NCBI RefSeq assembly: GCF_000716335.1
Contig: NZ_KL591015.1
Location: 64,079-128,078 of the forward strand
DNA from: Streptomyces sp. NRRL S-118
Lineage (GTDB): Bacteria; Actinomycetota; Actinomycetes; Streptomycetales; Streptomycetaceae
DNA length: 64,000 nucleotides
Reading direction: 5' to 3'
How positions within the stretch are numbered: the first letter of the stretch is position 1; every line of letters starts with the position of its first letter. The notes below the pieces were generated by a model. It was not told the origin of the DNA. It was given only the letters and a program-made list of their open reading frames with translations, and did not search any database. The position numbers and the translations under genes were made by a program. Below are positions 55,801-64,000 of the stretch, piece after piece.

Positions 55801-56392
55801 CGTCTCCGACGAGAAGCTGCAGTCCTGGGAACTGGACCGCGACCGCGCCCCGATCGCCACCAAGGTCGTGGTCGCCGGTGGTTTCGGCGTCGGCAAGACG
55901 ACCTTCGTCGGGTCGGTCTCCGAGATCACCCCGCTGCAGACCGAAGCGCTGATGACGCAGGCCAGCGAGGAGACGGACGACCTCACCGCGACGCCCGGCA
56001 AGACCACGACGACCGTGGCGATGGACTTCGGCCGCATCACGCTCGACGACGACCTCGTCCTGTACGTCTTCGGCACACCGGGCCAGCAGCGCTTCTGGTT
56101 CATGTGGGACGACCTGGTGCGCGGTGCGATCGGCGCGGTCGTGATGGCCGACACCCGGCGGCTGACGGACTGCTTCCCGGCGCTCGACTACTTCGAGAGC
56201 TGCGGCCTGCCGTACGTCGTGGCGGTCAACCACTTCGAGGGGACCGAGCTGTTCGACGCCGAGGACGTCCGGGAGGCGCTCACCGTGCCGAAGGACGTCC
56301 CGATCGTGATCATGGACGCCCGGCAGCGGGACTCCGTGATCCAGTCCCTGCTGGCGCTGGTCGCCCGCGCGCTCGAAACCACCCCCGAGTAA
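55781..56392 (+). CDS. cvnD: Small GTPase-like protein CvnD
   Basis: This is a 203-residue Ras-like ATP/GTP-binding protein. P-loop GGFGVGKTTFVG (about 27-38), then TVAMDFGRI (G2), LYVFGTPGQQRFWFMW (G3; G4/G5 are variant: VVAVNHFEG, IVIMDARQ). These are typical of bacterial MglA/CvnD GTPases. The GTG start follows AGGGTG. It completes the cvnABCD signalling set, often compared with eukaryotic GPCR modules because of the GTPase and sensor partnership. Confidence 0.94.
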   Translation: MDSVVSDVSDEKLQSWELDRDRAPIATKVVVAGGFGVGKTTFVGSVSEITPLQTEALMTQASEETDDLTATPGKTTTTVAMDFGRITLDDDLVLYVFGTPGQQRFWFMWDDLVRGAIGAVVMADTRRLTDCFPALDYFESCGLPYVVAVNHFEGTELFDAEDVREALTVPKDVPIVIMDARQRDSVIQSLLALVARALETTPE

Positions 56393-56413
56393 CGAGTAAG
56401 GAATCCCCTCCCG

Positions 56414-57649
56414 ATGCGGAAGATACTCATCGTCGGAGCCGGTCAGTCCGGTCTCCAGCTGGCCCTCGGACTCCAGGCGCAGGGGTACGAGGTCACCCTG
56501 ATGTCCAACCGCACGGCGGACGAGATCCGGGCGGGCCGGGTCATGTCCACGCAGTGCATGTTCCACACGGCGCTCCAGCACGAGCGGGACCTCGGGATCA
56601 ACTTCTGGGAGTCCCAGGCCCCGCGGATCGAGGGGCTCGGCGTGTCCGTCGCCGCCCCGGACGCCTCCCGCGCCATCGACTGGGTGGGCAGGCTGGACGG
56701 GTACGCCCAGTCCGTGGACCAGCGGGTGAAGATGGCCGGCTGGATGGAGACGTTCGCCCAGCGCGGCGGCCAGCTCGTCATCCACGGCGCGGCCGTCTCC
56801 GACCTCGACTACTTCTCGCGCACGTACGACCTGGTGCTGGTCTCGGCCGGCAAGGGCGAGCTGGTCTCGATGTTCGAACGGGACGCGGAGCGCTCCCCGT
56901 ACGCCGAGCCGCAGCGGGCGCTGGCGGTCGCCTACGTCCACGGGCTCGGCCCGCGCCCGGAGCACCCCGAGTTCGACGCCGTGCGGTGCAACCTGGTGCC
57001 GGGGGTCGGCGAGCTGTTCGTGATGCCCACGCTCACCACCTCCGGGCGCGCCGACATTCTTTTCTGGGAGGGCGTTCCGGGCGGACCGCTGGACGTCTTC
57101 CAGGGCGTGAAGGACCCGCGTGAGCACCTCGCTCTCACGCTGGAGCTGATGGAGAAGTTCCTGCCGTGGGAGTACGCGCGGGCGACCCGCGTGGAGCTGA
57201 CCGACGCCAACGGCACGCTGTCGGGCCGGTACGCGCCCACCGTGCGCAAGCCGATCGGCCGGCTGCCGGGCGGCGGACTGGTCCTCGGCGTCGCGGACGT
57301 CGTCGTGGCCAACGACCCGATCACGGGCCAGGGCTCCAACTCGGCCTCCAAGTGCGCCGCGGCCTATCTCGACTCGATCGTCTCGCACGGCGACCGGCCC
57401 TTCGACGAGGCGTGGATGCAGCGGACGTTCGACCGCTACTGGGACACGGCGCGGCACGTCACCAAGTGGACCAACGCCATGCTGGCCCCTCCGCCGGAGC
57501 ACGTCCTGAACCTCATCGGCGCGGCGGGCGGCCTGCCGGAGGTGGCGAACCGTTTCGCGAACGGCTTCAACGACCCGTCGGACTTCGAGAACTTCTTCTA
57601 CGACCCCGAGAAGACCGGCGCCTACCTGGCCTCGGTCACCGGAGCCTGA
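56414..57649 (+). CDS. Styrene/indole monooxygenase-family FAD protein
   Basis: This is a 411-residue single-component-of-two flavoprotein. The dinucleotide fold is ILIVGAGQSGLQLALGL (about 4-20). The styrene-monooxygenase StyA-like signatures are NRTADEIRAGRVMSTQCMFH (about residues 32-51) and VVVANDPITGQGSNSASKCA. Such epoxidases need a separate flavin reductase, which is not encoded nearby. It follows cvnD by 21 nt and is probably co-transcribed, so the conservon may control its activity or expression. The substrate is unknown. Confidence 0.88.
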   Translation: MRKILIVGAGQSGLQLALGLQAQGYEVTLMSNRTADEIRAGRVMSTQCMFHTALQHERDLGINFWESQAPRIEGLGVSVAAPDASRAIDWVGRLDGYAQSVDQRVKMAGWMETFAQRGGQLVIHGAAVSDLDYFSRTYDLVLVSAGKGELVSMFERDAERSPYAEPQRALAVAYVHGLGPRPEHPEFDAVRCNLVPGVGELFVMPTLTTSGRADILFWEGVPGGPLDVFQGVKDPREHLALTLELMEKFLPWEYARATRVELTDANGTLSGRYAPTVRKPIGRLPGGGLVLGVADVVVANDPITGQGSNSASKCAAAYLDSIVSHGDRPFDEAWMQRTFDRYWDTARHVTKWTNAMLAPPPEHVLNLIGAAGGLPEVANRFANGFNDPSDFENFFYDPEKTGAYLASVTGA

Positions 57650-57700
57650 CGACCGGCAGTCCGGCCGGGTGCTGACCGGTCTCATCGCCGTGACCGATCA

Positions 57701-57737
57701 CCGGAGGGACCACGCCGCCGCGGCGTGGTCCCTCCGG
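57701..57737. terminator. Bidirectional terminator between conservon operon and NlpC/P60 gene
   Basis: CCGGAGGGACCACGCCG pairs perfectly (17 bp) with its complement around a 3-nt CCG loop, between convergent genes. Confidence 0.88.
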
Positions 57738-57747
57738 CGTTGCGGCG

Positions 57748-58965
57748 TCACGGTGCGTCGTACCCCGTGTCCGGGCCCGCCGAGGCGGTCGGTGCCAGGC
57801 GCGGCGGGGTGTACGTGCGCAGCGGGCGGGCCTCCGGGTCCGGGCGGACCGCGCCCAGCAGGGGGTTCGCGGCGAGCGGGGAGACCTTGACGCGGGCGCC
57901 CGGGCGCGGGGCCTGGATCACCAGGCCGTCGCCCAGGTAGATCGCCACGTGCGTGGCCCCGGGGAAGTACACGACCAGGTCGCCGGGGCGCAGCGCGCGC
58001 AGCGGCACCTTCGGGAGCGTGCGCCACTGTTCCTGGCTGGTGCGCGGGATCGTGCGCCCCGCCCGCGCCCAGGCGCGCGAGGTGAGGCCGGAGCAGTCGA
58101 AGGACTCCGGGCCCTCCGCGCCCCACTCGTACGGCTTGCCGATCTGTTCGGCGGCGTACTCCAGCGCCTCGTCGCCCTCCTCCGACGGTGTCCGGGCACC
58201 GTCCAGCCCTCCCCCGGCGAGCAGCTCGCGCTGGGCGTCGGCCGTCTGCGACTCCTCCAGCGCCGAGACCTCCGCGGCCTCCTCCTCCGACATCGAGGCG
58301 AGCATCTCCTCGATCTCCTTCAGCCGCGCCTGGGCCTCGTCGCGCGCCGCGCGCCGCAGCTCGGTGAGCGTCTGCTCCCGGTCCAGCGCCCGGCGCGACT
58401 GCGTCGCCAGCGCGTCCGCCCGCCGCTCCCCGCGCTCCAGCCGGGCCACCGCCGACGCCTGTTCGCGCGCCGCGCGCCGCACCAGGCGGGCCTGGTCCAG
58501 CGCGTGGTGGGGGTCGCGTCCCAGCAGCAGCCGCAGCGCCGAGGAGAGCTCCGTCCGCCCCTGGTACTGCGCCCGCGCGAGCCGCCCCACGTCGGCCCGG
58601 CTGCGGGCCAGATCGCCGCGGACCCGCGTCAGGTCCCCGGTCAGCCTCTTCGTCTCGGCGGTGTGCGCCTTCAGCGCCTCCTCGGCGGCGTTGTACGCCT
58701 CGCTCGCCTCCTCCGCCTCCCGGTACAGCGTCCGCAGCCGGGAGAGCAGTTCGGCGACGGCCGGCCGGTCCGGCAGCGACCCGCCGGCCGGTCCGGACGT
58801 ACCGGCTCCGGACTCGCCCGGTCCGGGTTCGCCGGGTACGGGTTCGCCGGGTACGGGTTCGCCGGGTACGGGCTCGTCCGGCACGGGCTCGGCCGCGACC
58901 GGCAGGGCGCCGGCGAGCACCAGCACCGCCGCCGTGCACGCCATGCGCAGCAGCTTTCCTGACAC
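57748..58965 (-). CDS. Secreted NlpC/P60 peptidoglycan hydrolase
   Basis: This is a 405-residue cell-wall hydrolase. A signal peptide (about 1-25) is followed by a Pro/Glu repeat spacer (EPVPG units, about 26-52), a long coiled coil (about 65-240, rich in Ala/Arg/Glu), and the C-terminal NlpC/P60 domain with catalytic Cys in ESFDCSGLT (about 288), His in GATHVAIYLG (about 345) and the third polar residue after it. This is the RipA/RpfB-partner type of endopeptidase. The GTG start is supported by GGAGGTGATG directly upstream; a further ATG seven codons earlier overlaps that site. Confidence 0.92.
   Translation of the reverse strand: MSGKLLRMACTAAVLVLAGALPVAAEPVPDEPVPGEPVPGEPVPGEPGPGESGAGTSGPAGGSLPDRPAVAELLSRLRTLYREAEEASEAYNAAEEALKAHTAETKRLTGDLTRVRGDLARSRADVGRLARAQYQGRTELSSALRLLLGRDPHHALDQARLVRRAAREQASAVARLERGERRADALATQSRRALDREQTLTELRRAARDEAQARLKEIEEMLASMSEEEAAEVSALEESQTADAQRELLAGGGLDGARTPSEEGDEALEYAAEQIGKPYEWGAEGPESFDCSGLTSRAWARAGRTIPRTSQEQWRTLPKVPLRALRPGDLVVYFPGATHVAIYLGDGLVIQAPRPGARVKVSPLAANPLLGAVRPDPEARPLRTYTPPRLAPTASAGPDTGYDAP
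58825..58884 (-). repeat. 15-bp tandem repeats coding the EPVPG spacer
   Basis: Three perfect copies of GGGTTCGCCGGGTAC and one variant (GGGCTCGTCCGGCAC) lie head to tail on the plus strand, coding E-P-V-P-(G/D) on the minus strand. This is a length-variable wall-spanning spacer. Confidence 0.9.
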
Positions 58966-59041
58966 ACCATCACCTCCGCCCGTCATCCTGCGGCGGCAAT
59001 GGTGCGAAAAGCGGACTACTGGGCGGTTCGGGGCACCGTGT

Positions 59042-61528
59042 TCACCCGACAGGCAGCGCGTAGAAGGTCCGGTCCCGCCGCACCACCACGGTCCGCGGTC
59101 CGGCGGCCAGTGCCGTGTACGGCGCGAACGTCTCCGTGCCGCCCGGCCCCTGGACGCCCGCGTCCTGGAACTTCCACAGCCGTCGCCCGTCCGCCGCCCC
59201 GAACGCCGTGACCTGCGTCCCGTCCGCCGCCAGCACCACCCGGCCGCCCGCGCCGACGGTCACCTGCGGCGCCTTGGGGCGCGGCGGCGCCTCCGTCCCG
59301 CGCTGCCAGCGCGGCCTGCCGGTCGCCGGGTCCACGGCGTACACCGTCTGGGAGCGGTTCGCGACGTAGAGGGTGGTGTCGTGCAGCGCGCCGCCCCCGA
59401 AGACGAACGGCGGCGCCCCGGCGACCGCCGCCGCGCCCTCCAGCCGCCACAGCAGCGCGCGGCTGCGCGTGTCGTACGCGTGCAGCTCGTCACCGACCGG
59501 GACGAACAGCCGTCCGGAGGCGTCCCCCACCGCCGGTGCGGTCGGCAGCGCGGTCCCGAACGGCCGGAACCACTGGCGCTTGCCGACGACCCGGTCGTAC
59601 GAGGTGAAGACCGCCAGCCCCTTGGCCGCCTTGCGCTGGGCCGGGGTGACCGATTCCGGGTCCTGCCGGACGACGACGCCGTCCGGGCGCACGGCGACCA
59701 CCGCGTACACGGGGGTGTGGGGGGGACGGCCGGCCGGCACGGGCGCCCGCCACAGCTCCTTGCGGCGCACGGCGTCGTACGCGACGAGGTGGGTGGCCGC
59801 CCCGGCGGTGGCGGTGAACCAGACGGCGGTCCCCGCCTGCCCGGCGACGGAGGACACCGTGAGGCCGCCCGGCCCGTGCGGTGCCCGGTGCGCGACCGTG
59901 CCGTCCTTGGGCGAGAGCCACTGGAACTCCGTGGCCGTGACGACGAGGAGCAGGTCGTCCCCGGCGGGGAGGGCGGCTGCCGCGGAGGCGGAGCCGGTGG
60001 CCCGCCACAGCCGCCTTCCCGTGGTGAGGTCCACCGCCGTGGTGTGGGCGTCGGAGGTGAGGACCAGGGTGCGCTCGCGCCACACGGTGGCGTTGAGGAC
60101 ACCTCGCGGGGTGGCCTCGTGCGTGTACGCCCAGCGCGGCTCGGGCGGCAGTCCGGGCACGGCGGGGCGCCGGCGGGCCGCGGGCTTCGGGGCGGGGCGC
60201 TCCTCACCACCGGACGCGAAGGCGACGACGCCGCCCCCGAGGACCGCTCCGGCGAGCCCGGCGCCGGCCCCGGTGAACAGGGCGCGCCGGGAGACGGGGG
60301 CGGTGGCTCGCGACGCCGCTGCCGGGGCCTGGGCGGGAGCAGGCGCGGGGGCCGCGGGCGGGGTGGGCGGCACGGGCGGGGCCGGCGGCCGCGCCGCGAC
60401 GAGCTCGGTGGTGACACGGTCACCGGGGGTGCGCTGCGGCCCCGTCCGTCCCACGCGCATGGTCCGGGCGTCCAGCCCGTCGCCCGGGGCGGCTCCGGGC
60501 GCCTCCGCCGGCGCGGGCGGGAGAGCGGGTGCCGCGGCCGGGGAATGCTGCCCGGGGCGGGGACCCGGGTCCGGGACGCGGTCCTCCGGAACCCGGTCGG
60601 CCGGGGCCTTCAGCCACGCCGTCCTGGAATCGCGCTCCCCGATCGCCGTCACCACGCGGTCCGGCAGCCAGCCGGGACGGGCCAGGGACGCGGCGCCCTC
60701 CAGGGCGAGGGCCGTCGCCACGCGCGAGGCGGTGGGACGGGCACCGGGCGCCTTGGCCAGGCACTCGGCGATCACCGGGCGCAGCGCCTCCGGAACCGCC
60801 GTCAGGTCCGGTTCGGCGGTGGCGATGTCCGAGGCGTCCGGCAGCGGGGCCGTGCCGGTCGCCGCGTAGGCCAGGAGCAGGCCCAGGACGAAGACGTCCG
60901 CCGACGGACCCGGTTCCTCGCCCGCCGCCTGCTCGGGCGTGAGGTAGCCGAGCCGGACCGACAGCTGCCCGCCGGGGCGCGCCTCCGCGGCCGCCGCCGC
61001 GCCCAGTGCGCCGAACGCGGTCAGCCGCGGCCCGTCCGCGGCCAGCAGCACCGTGTCGGGCGCGAGGCCGTGCAGGACGGTGCCGGTGGCGTGGACCCGC
61101 GACAGGCTCTCGGCGAGGCCCGCGCCCAGGACCCGCACCGTCTTCTCCGGCAGCGGTCCGGCCAGGGCCACCGCCTCGCCGAGGGTGAGCGCCGGGACGT
61201 AGGCGGTGGCCGTCCAGAGCCCCGGACCCTCGCCGTCACCGGCCGCGTCGCCCTCGCCGATGCCCAGCGGCTGCGGCACCCAGCGGCCCGCCAGCAGCTC
61301 GGCCAGCCGGTACTCGGCCACGAACCGGCGGCGGAAGGCGGGGAGTCCGGCGAGCTCGGGCCGCGGGACGGTCACGACGGCCCGCGCGCCGTCGCCGTCC
61401 CGCGCCACGTACTGCACGGCGCCGGCCGACTCGCGGAACCGCGCGAGGACCGTGTACGGGCCGACCCGGCCCGGGTCCCCGGCGGACGGCGGCGGCGCGG
61501 ACGGCGACAGCGACGGCGACGGCTCCAT
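59042..61528 (-). CDS. Pseudokinase / PQQ beta-propeller membrane protein
   Basis: This is an 828-residue protein. Residues about 20-270 have the fold of a Ser/Thr protein kinase, but the catalytic residues are lost: the VAIK Lys is replaced (AVVTVPR), HRD is HGLAPDTVLL, and DFG is AFGAL. Then comes a long Pro/Ala linker (about 300-405), one transmembrane or twin-arginine-like segment (SRRALFTGAGAGLAGAVLGGGVV, at about 404-426) and an extracellular PQQ-type beta-propeller (about 440-828, repeats such as TTGRRLWRA, DATGRPRWQ and DGRRLWKF). The ATG start has a GGGGGGAGC site. Confidence 0.88.
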   Translation of the reverse strand: MEPSPSLSPSAPPPSAGDPGRVGPYTVLARFRESAGAVQYVARDGDGARAVVTVPRPELAGLPAFRRRFVAEYRLAELLAGRWVPQPLGIGEGDAAGDGEGPGLWTATAYVPALTLGEAVALAGPLPEKTVRVLGAGLAESLSRVHATGTVLHGLAPDTVLLAADGPRLTAFGALGAAAAAEARPGGQLSVRLGYLTPEQAAGEEPGPSADVFVLGLLLAYAATGTAPLPDASDIATAEPDLTAVPEALRPVIAECLAKAPGARPTASRVATALALEGAASLARPGWLPDRVVTAIGERDSRTAWLKAPADRVPEDRVPDPGPRPGQHSPAAAPALPPAPAEAPGAAPGDGLDARTMRVGRTGPQRTPGDRVTTELVAARPPAPPVPPTPPAAPAPAPAQAPAAASRATAPVSRRALFTGAGAGLAGAVLGGGVVAFASGGEERPAPKPAARRRPAVPGLPPEPRWAYTHEATPRGVLNATVWRERTLVLTSDAHTTAVDLTTGRRLWRATGSASAAAALPAGDDLLLVVTATEFQWLSPKDGTVAHRAPHGPGGLTVSSVAGQAGTAVWFTATAGAATHLVAYDAVRRKELWRAPVPAGRPPHTPVYAVVAVRPDGVVVRQDPESVTPAQRKAAKGLAVFTSYDRVVGKRQWFRPFGTALPTAPAVGDASGRLFVPVGDELHAYDTRSRALLWRLEGAAAVAGAPPFVFGGGALHDTTLYVANRSQTVYAVDPATGRPRWQRGTEAPPRPKAPQVTVGAGGRVVLAADGTQVTAFGAADGRRLWKFQDAGVQGPGGTETFAPYTALAAGPRTVVVRRDRTFYALPVG

Positions 61529-61565
61529 GCGGAAGCTCCCCCCTGGTGGCACGACTCCGGCGATC

Positions 61566-61838
61566 CTATTGCCCGCGGGGCCCGGACCACGGCCACTTGA
61601 GCTCGCGCCGCTCGCGGCCCCCGGGCGCGTACTCGTACTTCCAGCCCCGCTGGAGCCCCAGCCGCCTGGTGTACCCGGAGGGGACGCGGCGGTAGGCGTG
61701 CACGGTCGGCGGGCCGCCGTCGTCCGCGGGGACGGGGACCACGTACCACTTGGGCGGATGGCCGGTGAGGCCGGTCAGCACCGGCAGGACCCGGCCGTCC
61801 AGCGGGCCGCCGTAGAAGGGGGTGTTCTCGCTTCGCAC
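61566..61838 (-). CDS. Conserved hypothetical small protein
   Basis: This 90-residue protein, FYGGPLDGRVLPVLTG near the start and WKYEYAPGG in the middle, looks like small Streptomyces proteins of unknown function. The GGPLDG motif resembles a beta-turn also found in phage-like proteins, but no family is certain. It lies 10 nt downstream of the TetR gene and 37 nt before the pseudokinase gene, so it could belong to that transcription unit. Confidence 0.72.
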   Translation of the reverse strand: MRSENTPFYGGPLDGRVLPVLTGLTGHPPKWYVVPVPADDGGPPTVHAYRRVPSGYTRRLGLQRGWKYEYAPGGRERRELKWPWSGPRGQ

Positions 61839-61848
61839 GCAGCAAGTG

Positions 61849-62571
61849 TCACAGGAGGTGCGCGGCGTCGCTCACCACGGGGACGACGCGGCGCGCCAGC
61901 GTGCCCACCGGACCCTGCGCCGTCTCCTGCTCCAGCAGCGCCGCCACCGCTCCCGCGGTCTGCTCGTCGGTCGCGGCCGTCGCCGTCAGCAGCGCCACGA
62001 GGTGGTCGACCAGCCAGGAGCGCAGCTCCGCGGCGGGCGGCCGCTTCTCCTCGTCCAGCCAGATGAGCGACGCCGCCTCGACCGCCGCGATCCAGGTGCG
62101 CACCATCATCCGCAGCCGCGGGCCGGGGTCCGGTACGCCCAGGTGCAGCAGGATCTGCTCGGCCGCGGCCCGCCGCACCTCGTCCACGATGGCGGTCGTA
62201 CGGGACGTCTCGGCGACGCTGCCGCCCTGGAGCAGGGCGCTGAACCCGGCGTCGTGCTCGTCGACGAAGGCGAGGTAGCGGTCGAGGACCCGGGCGAGCC
62301 GCTCGGTCGGTGGCCCCGCGGCCGGCTCGGCGAAGCACAGCTCCAGCTCGTCGGCGGCCGAGCGCAGGGCGGCCTCGTACAACTCCTGCTTGCCGCCGGG
62401 GAAGTACCGGTAGACCAGCGGCCGCGAGACACCGGCCGCCTCGGCGACGTCGTCCAGCGAGACCTCCTCCGGCGCCCGGTGCGCGAAGAGCGAGAGGGAC
62501 ACGCCGAGGAGCTGGGTGCGGCGCTCCTCGACACTGAGCCGTCGGTACGCGGGCGTCGCGGCACTGGTCAT
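61849..62571 (-). CDS. TetR-family transcriptional regulator
   Basis: This 240-residue protein has an N-terminal TetR helix-turn-helix (RRTQLLGVSLSLFAHRAPEEVSLDDVAEAAGVSRPLVYRYFPGGKQELY spans about 18-66) and a helical ligand domain (about 80-230). It is 38 nt downstream of the diiron oxygenase gene, in the same direction, and is likely to repress that operon. No inverted repeat could be assigned securely. Confidence 0.93.
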   Translation of the reverse strand: MTSAATPAYRRLSVEERRTQLLGVSLSLFAHRAPEEVSLDDVAEAAGVSRPLVYRYFPGGKQELYEAALRSAADELELCFAEPAAGPPTERLARVLDRYLAFVDEHDAGFSALLQGGSVAETSRTTAIVDEVRRAAAEQILLHLGVPDPGPRLRMMVRTWIAAVEAASLIWLDEEKRPPAAELRSWLVDHLVALLTATAATDEQTAGAVAALLEQETAQGPVGTLARRVVPVVSDAAHLL

Positions 62572-62609
62572 GTCCGCAGCGTAGCTCCGTCCCCCGTACA
62601 CGGCGGGGC

Positions 62610-63545
62610 TCAGGCCAGAAGCCCGGAGCTCTTCCACAGCTTCCGGCCAGGGCCGCGCAGCACGCCGATGTCGTCGAAGAAGTCGGTCAGCCGGCGGGCG
62701 CCCGACTGCATGACCTCGCGCCGGTGACCGCTCGCCCTGACCTGCGCCACGGCCTCGCGGCGGTCCAGGCCGACGTTCTCGTACACCTGGGGGTTGACGA
62801 AGCAGACCGAGAAGACGCGGGCCGCCTCGCCGCAGCTGAGCCGGGTGAACTCCTGCTCCCAGCGCGGGGCGGTCACCATCTGGCGGCGCAACTCCTCGCG
62901 GGCGTAGCGGACGTGGCGGGCCTCCTCGACGACGTGGATGCGGGTCACGCCGCGCACCAGCGTCTGGACGCGCTCGTCGGGGAAGGTCAGGCGCTGCATC
63001 CAGTCGAGGATCTCCTCGCCGAGCAGCGTCGCGGCGAAGGAACCGGGCGTGGTCGAGACGGTCTTCAGGACGCGGGCGAGGTTGTGGTAGAGCCGCGGTA
63101 CCGGGTAGGCCGGCGCGCCACCCTTCTGGATCATCCGGGCGAACATCATCGAGTGGCGGCACTCGTCGGCTATCTCGGTGAGGGCGTACCGGACGTGGTT
63201 GCTGGTGACGGACTTGTCGTAGATGTGCCGCACCAGCAGCTGCATCAGGATGATCTCGAACCAGATGCCGAGGGAGGCGAGGGAGGCCGCCTCGTGGCGG
63301 GCCAGGTCCATGCGCTGCTCCTCGGACATCTTCCGCCACAGCGGGGTGTCGTAGAGCGACACCAGCTCCGGCGGCCAGAACCACTTGCCCTCCTCCAGGG
63401 GGGCGTCCCAGTCGAGTTCCTTGTCCGGGTCGAAGGAGTGCTTGGCGGACGACTCGAGCAGGCGCTCGGCGACCTGCTCGCGGTCCCGGAGCGGGCCGAG
63501 CGCGTCCCGGAGGAGTCGTATGTCGCGTCCGGTCACGGTGGTCAT
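62610..63545 (-). CDS. AurF-family diiron oxygenase
   Basis: This is a 311-residue ferritin-like oxygenase. Metal ligands are seen in LARHEAASL, EIADECRHSMMF and VVEEARHVRYAREEL (two EARH/ECRH-type boxes), matching the AurF/p-aminobenzoate N-oxygenase family (PF11583). Family members oxidise amines to nitro groups, but many Streptomyces copies are uncharacterised. The ATG is chosen four codons inside the longest frame, giving MTTVTGRD after GAGGTGCC. It heads an operon with the TetR gene. Confidence 0.9.
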   Translation of the reverse strand: MTTVTGRDIRLLRDALGPLRDREQVAERLLESSAKHSFDPDKELDWDAPLEEGKWFWPPELVSLYDTPLWRKMSEEQRMDLARHEAASLASLGIWFEIILMQLLVRHIYDKSVTSNHVRYALTEIADECRHSMMFARMIQKGGAPAYPVPRLYHNLARVLKTVSTTPGSFAATLLGEEILDWMQRLTFPDERVQTLVRGVTRIHVVEEARHVRYAREELRRQMVTAPRWEQEFTRLSCGEAARVFSVCFVNPQVYENVGLDRREAVAQVRASGHRREVMQSGARRLTDFFDDIGVLRGPGRKLWKSSGLLA

Positions 63546-63705
63546 GGTGGAGGGCACCTCGCGCGGTTGGGGTTACTGGGGGTCATCCCTTATAAGACTG
63601 CCTGTCAGCAAGGTCGTCAATCCCTCGTGCGCGACTTGTTGACCCGGCGTCTACCAACGTGTGAGCCTGCCGACTACCGCCAGCGCACTGGGGAAGGAGC
63701 CGTCC
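63546..63705. promoter_or_regulatory. Divergent intergenic region of diiron oxygenase and next gene
   Basis: 160 bp with CTTATAAG, an 8-bp palindrome at 63589-63596 suitable for a -10 element of the leftward operon, and TTGACG upstream of it on that strand (about 19-20 bp spacing). An imperfect inverted repeat CTGCCTGTCAG lies between them and could be the TetR operator. Confidence 0.45.
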
Positions 63706-64000
63706 GTGTCGACGCGAGACCTCTACGCCAACGACCCGGGAGACGCGATATGGCAGGTGCCGGCCGCCGGCACCGCCCGCTTCAGCTGGGAGTACGACGA
63801 AGGCCGCGACCGCCTCCTCGCCCTGTACCAGAAGGGCAAGGACAAGCAGTGGGACGGCACCCGGCGCATCGACTGGGACCTGGAGGTCGACCCGTACGAC
63901 CCGCTCGGCACACCGGACGAGGCACTGACCCTCCACCACACCCGCCACTGGGCGAAGATGACCGAAAAGGACAAGGCCGAGCTGCGCCGGCACTACGCCT
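63706..64000 (+). CDS. Start of a gene of unrecognised family (possibly ferritin-like), truncated by window end
   Basis: A GTG start with GGGAAGGAGC upstream opens a frame that runs past the right edge; 98 residues are visible. The visible part (DLYANDPGDAIWQVPAAG, ARFSWEYDEGRDRLLALYQKGKDKQWDGTRRIDW, segments at about 5-55) looks like the lead region of actinomycete ferritin-like proteins that are often found next to AurF-type oxygenases. The metal-binding helices would lie beyond the edge, so the call is tentative. Confidence 0.6.
   Translation, partial: MSTRDLYANDPGDAIWQVPAAGTARFSWEYDEGRDRLLALYQKGKDKQWDGTRRIDWDLEVDPYDPLGTPDEALTLHHTRHWAKMTEKDKAELRRHYA

Overview
The window looks like a Streptomyces chromosome. 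It is very GC-rich throughout, with GTG and TTG starts and many 1-4 nt start/stop overlaps. It carries hallmark actinomycete genes: a nickel superoxide dismutase with its processing peptidase (sodN/sodX), a fused E1/E2-type 2-oxoglutarate dehydrogenase subunit (kgd), a conservon operon (cvnABCD), a CGNR zinc-finger protein, and an ATP-dependent Lon protease preceded by an HspR-type inverted repeat. No rRNA, tRNA, CRISPR array, insertion sequence or phage gene was found.

Layout. 1-10.7 kb: housekeeping genes, namely a SUKH-like protein, sodN/sodX, a methyltransferase, a polar amino-acid ABC importer (binding protein, permease, ATPase), NADP-type malic enzyme and an alcohol dehydrogenase-like protein. 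10.7-21.9 kb: a secreted GH5 glycosidase, a DUF4097-PadR pair with a clear operator region, kgd, a two-component system and a spermidine-synthase-like protein. 21.9-26.4 kb: a tightly overlapping operon of ECF sigma factor, zinc-finger anti-sigma protein, ABC ATPase and two membrane proteins. 26.5-32.0 kb: small accessory genes and lon.

32.2-49.4 kb holds the most distinctive region, a compact divergent biosynthetic gene cluster. The leftward arm (about 13.7 kb, 11 genes) encodes an IDO-like Fe(II)/2-oxoglutarate amino-acid dioxygenase, a class-II-aaRS-like amino acid:carrier-protein ligase with a small atypical carrier protein, a MATE exporter, an ATP-grasp ligase, a glutamate-semialdehyde-type aminotransferase, a C-A-PCP-TE nonribosomal peptide synthetase, a FabG-type ketoreductase, a phosphopantetheinyl transferase, a dimethylarginine-dimethylaminohydrolase-like protein and a BtrH-like acyltransferase. 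The rightward arm encodes an acyl carrier protein, a ketosynthase-like protein without an active-site cysteine, an active-looking ketosynthase and a crotonase-fold hydratase. Together these suggest a type II (dissociated) reducing polyketide arm that makes a short acyl chain. The NRPS would condense that chain with an amino acid, and a second, ligase-loaded aminoacyl carrier line and an acyltransferase would tailor the product. I do not recognise the cluster as a known pathway.

49.9-64 kb: a MarR regulator, a decayed MocR-like regulator, a PP2C-like phosphatase, a conservon operon followed by a styrene-monooxygenase-like flavoprotein, an NlpC/P60 hydrolase, a pseudokinase/PQQ-propeller fusion, and a diiron oxygenase-TetR operon divergent from the start of another gene of unknown family. 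Functional assignments come from reading motifs by eye. Family names are established knowledge; the cluster model is inference.
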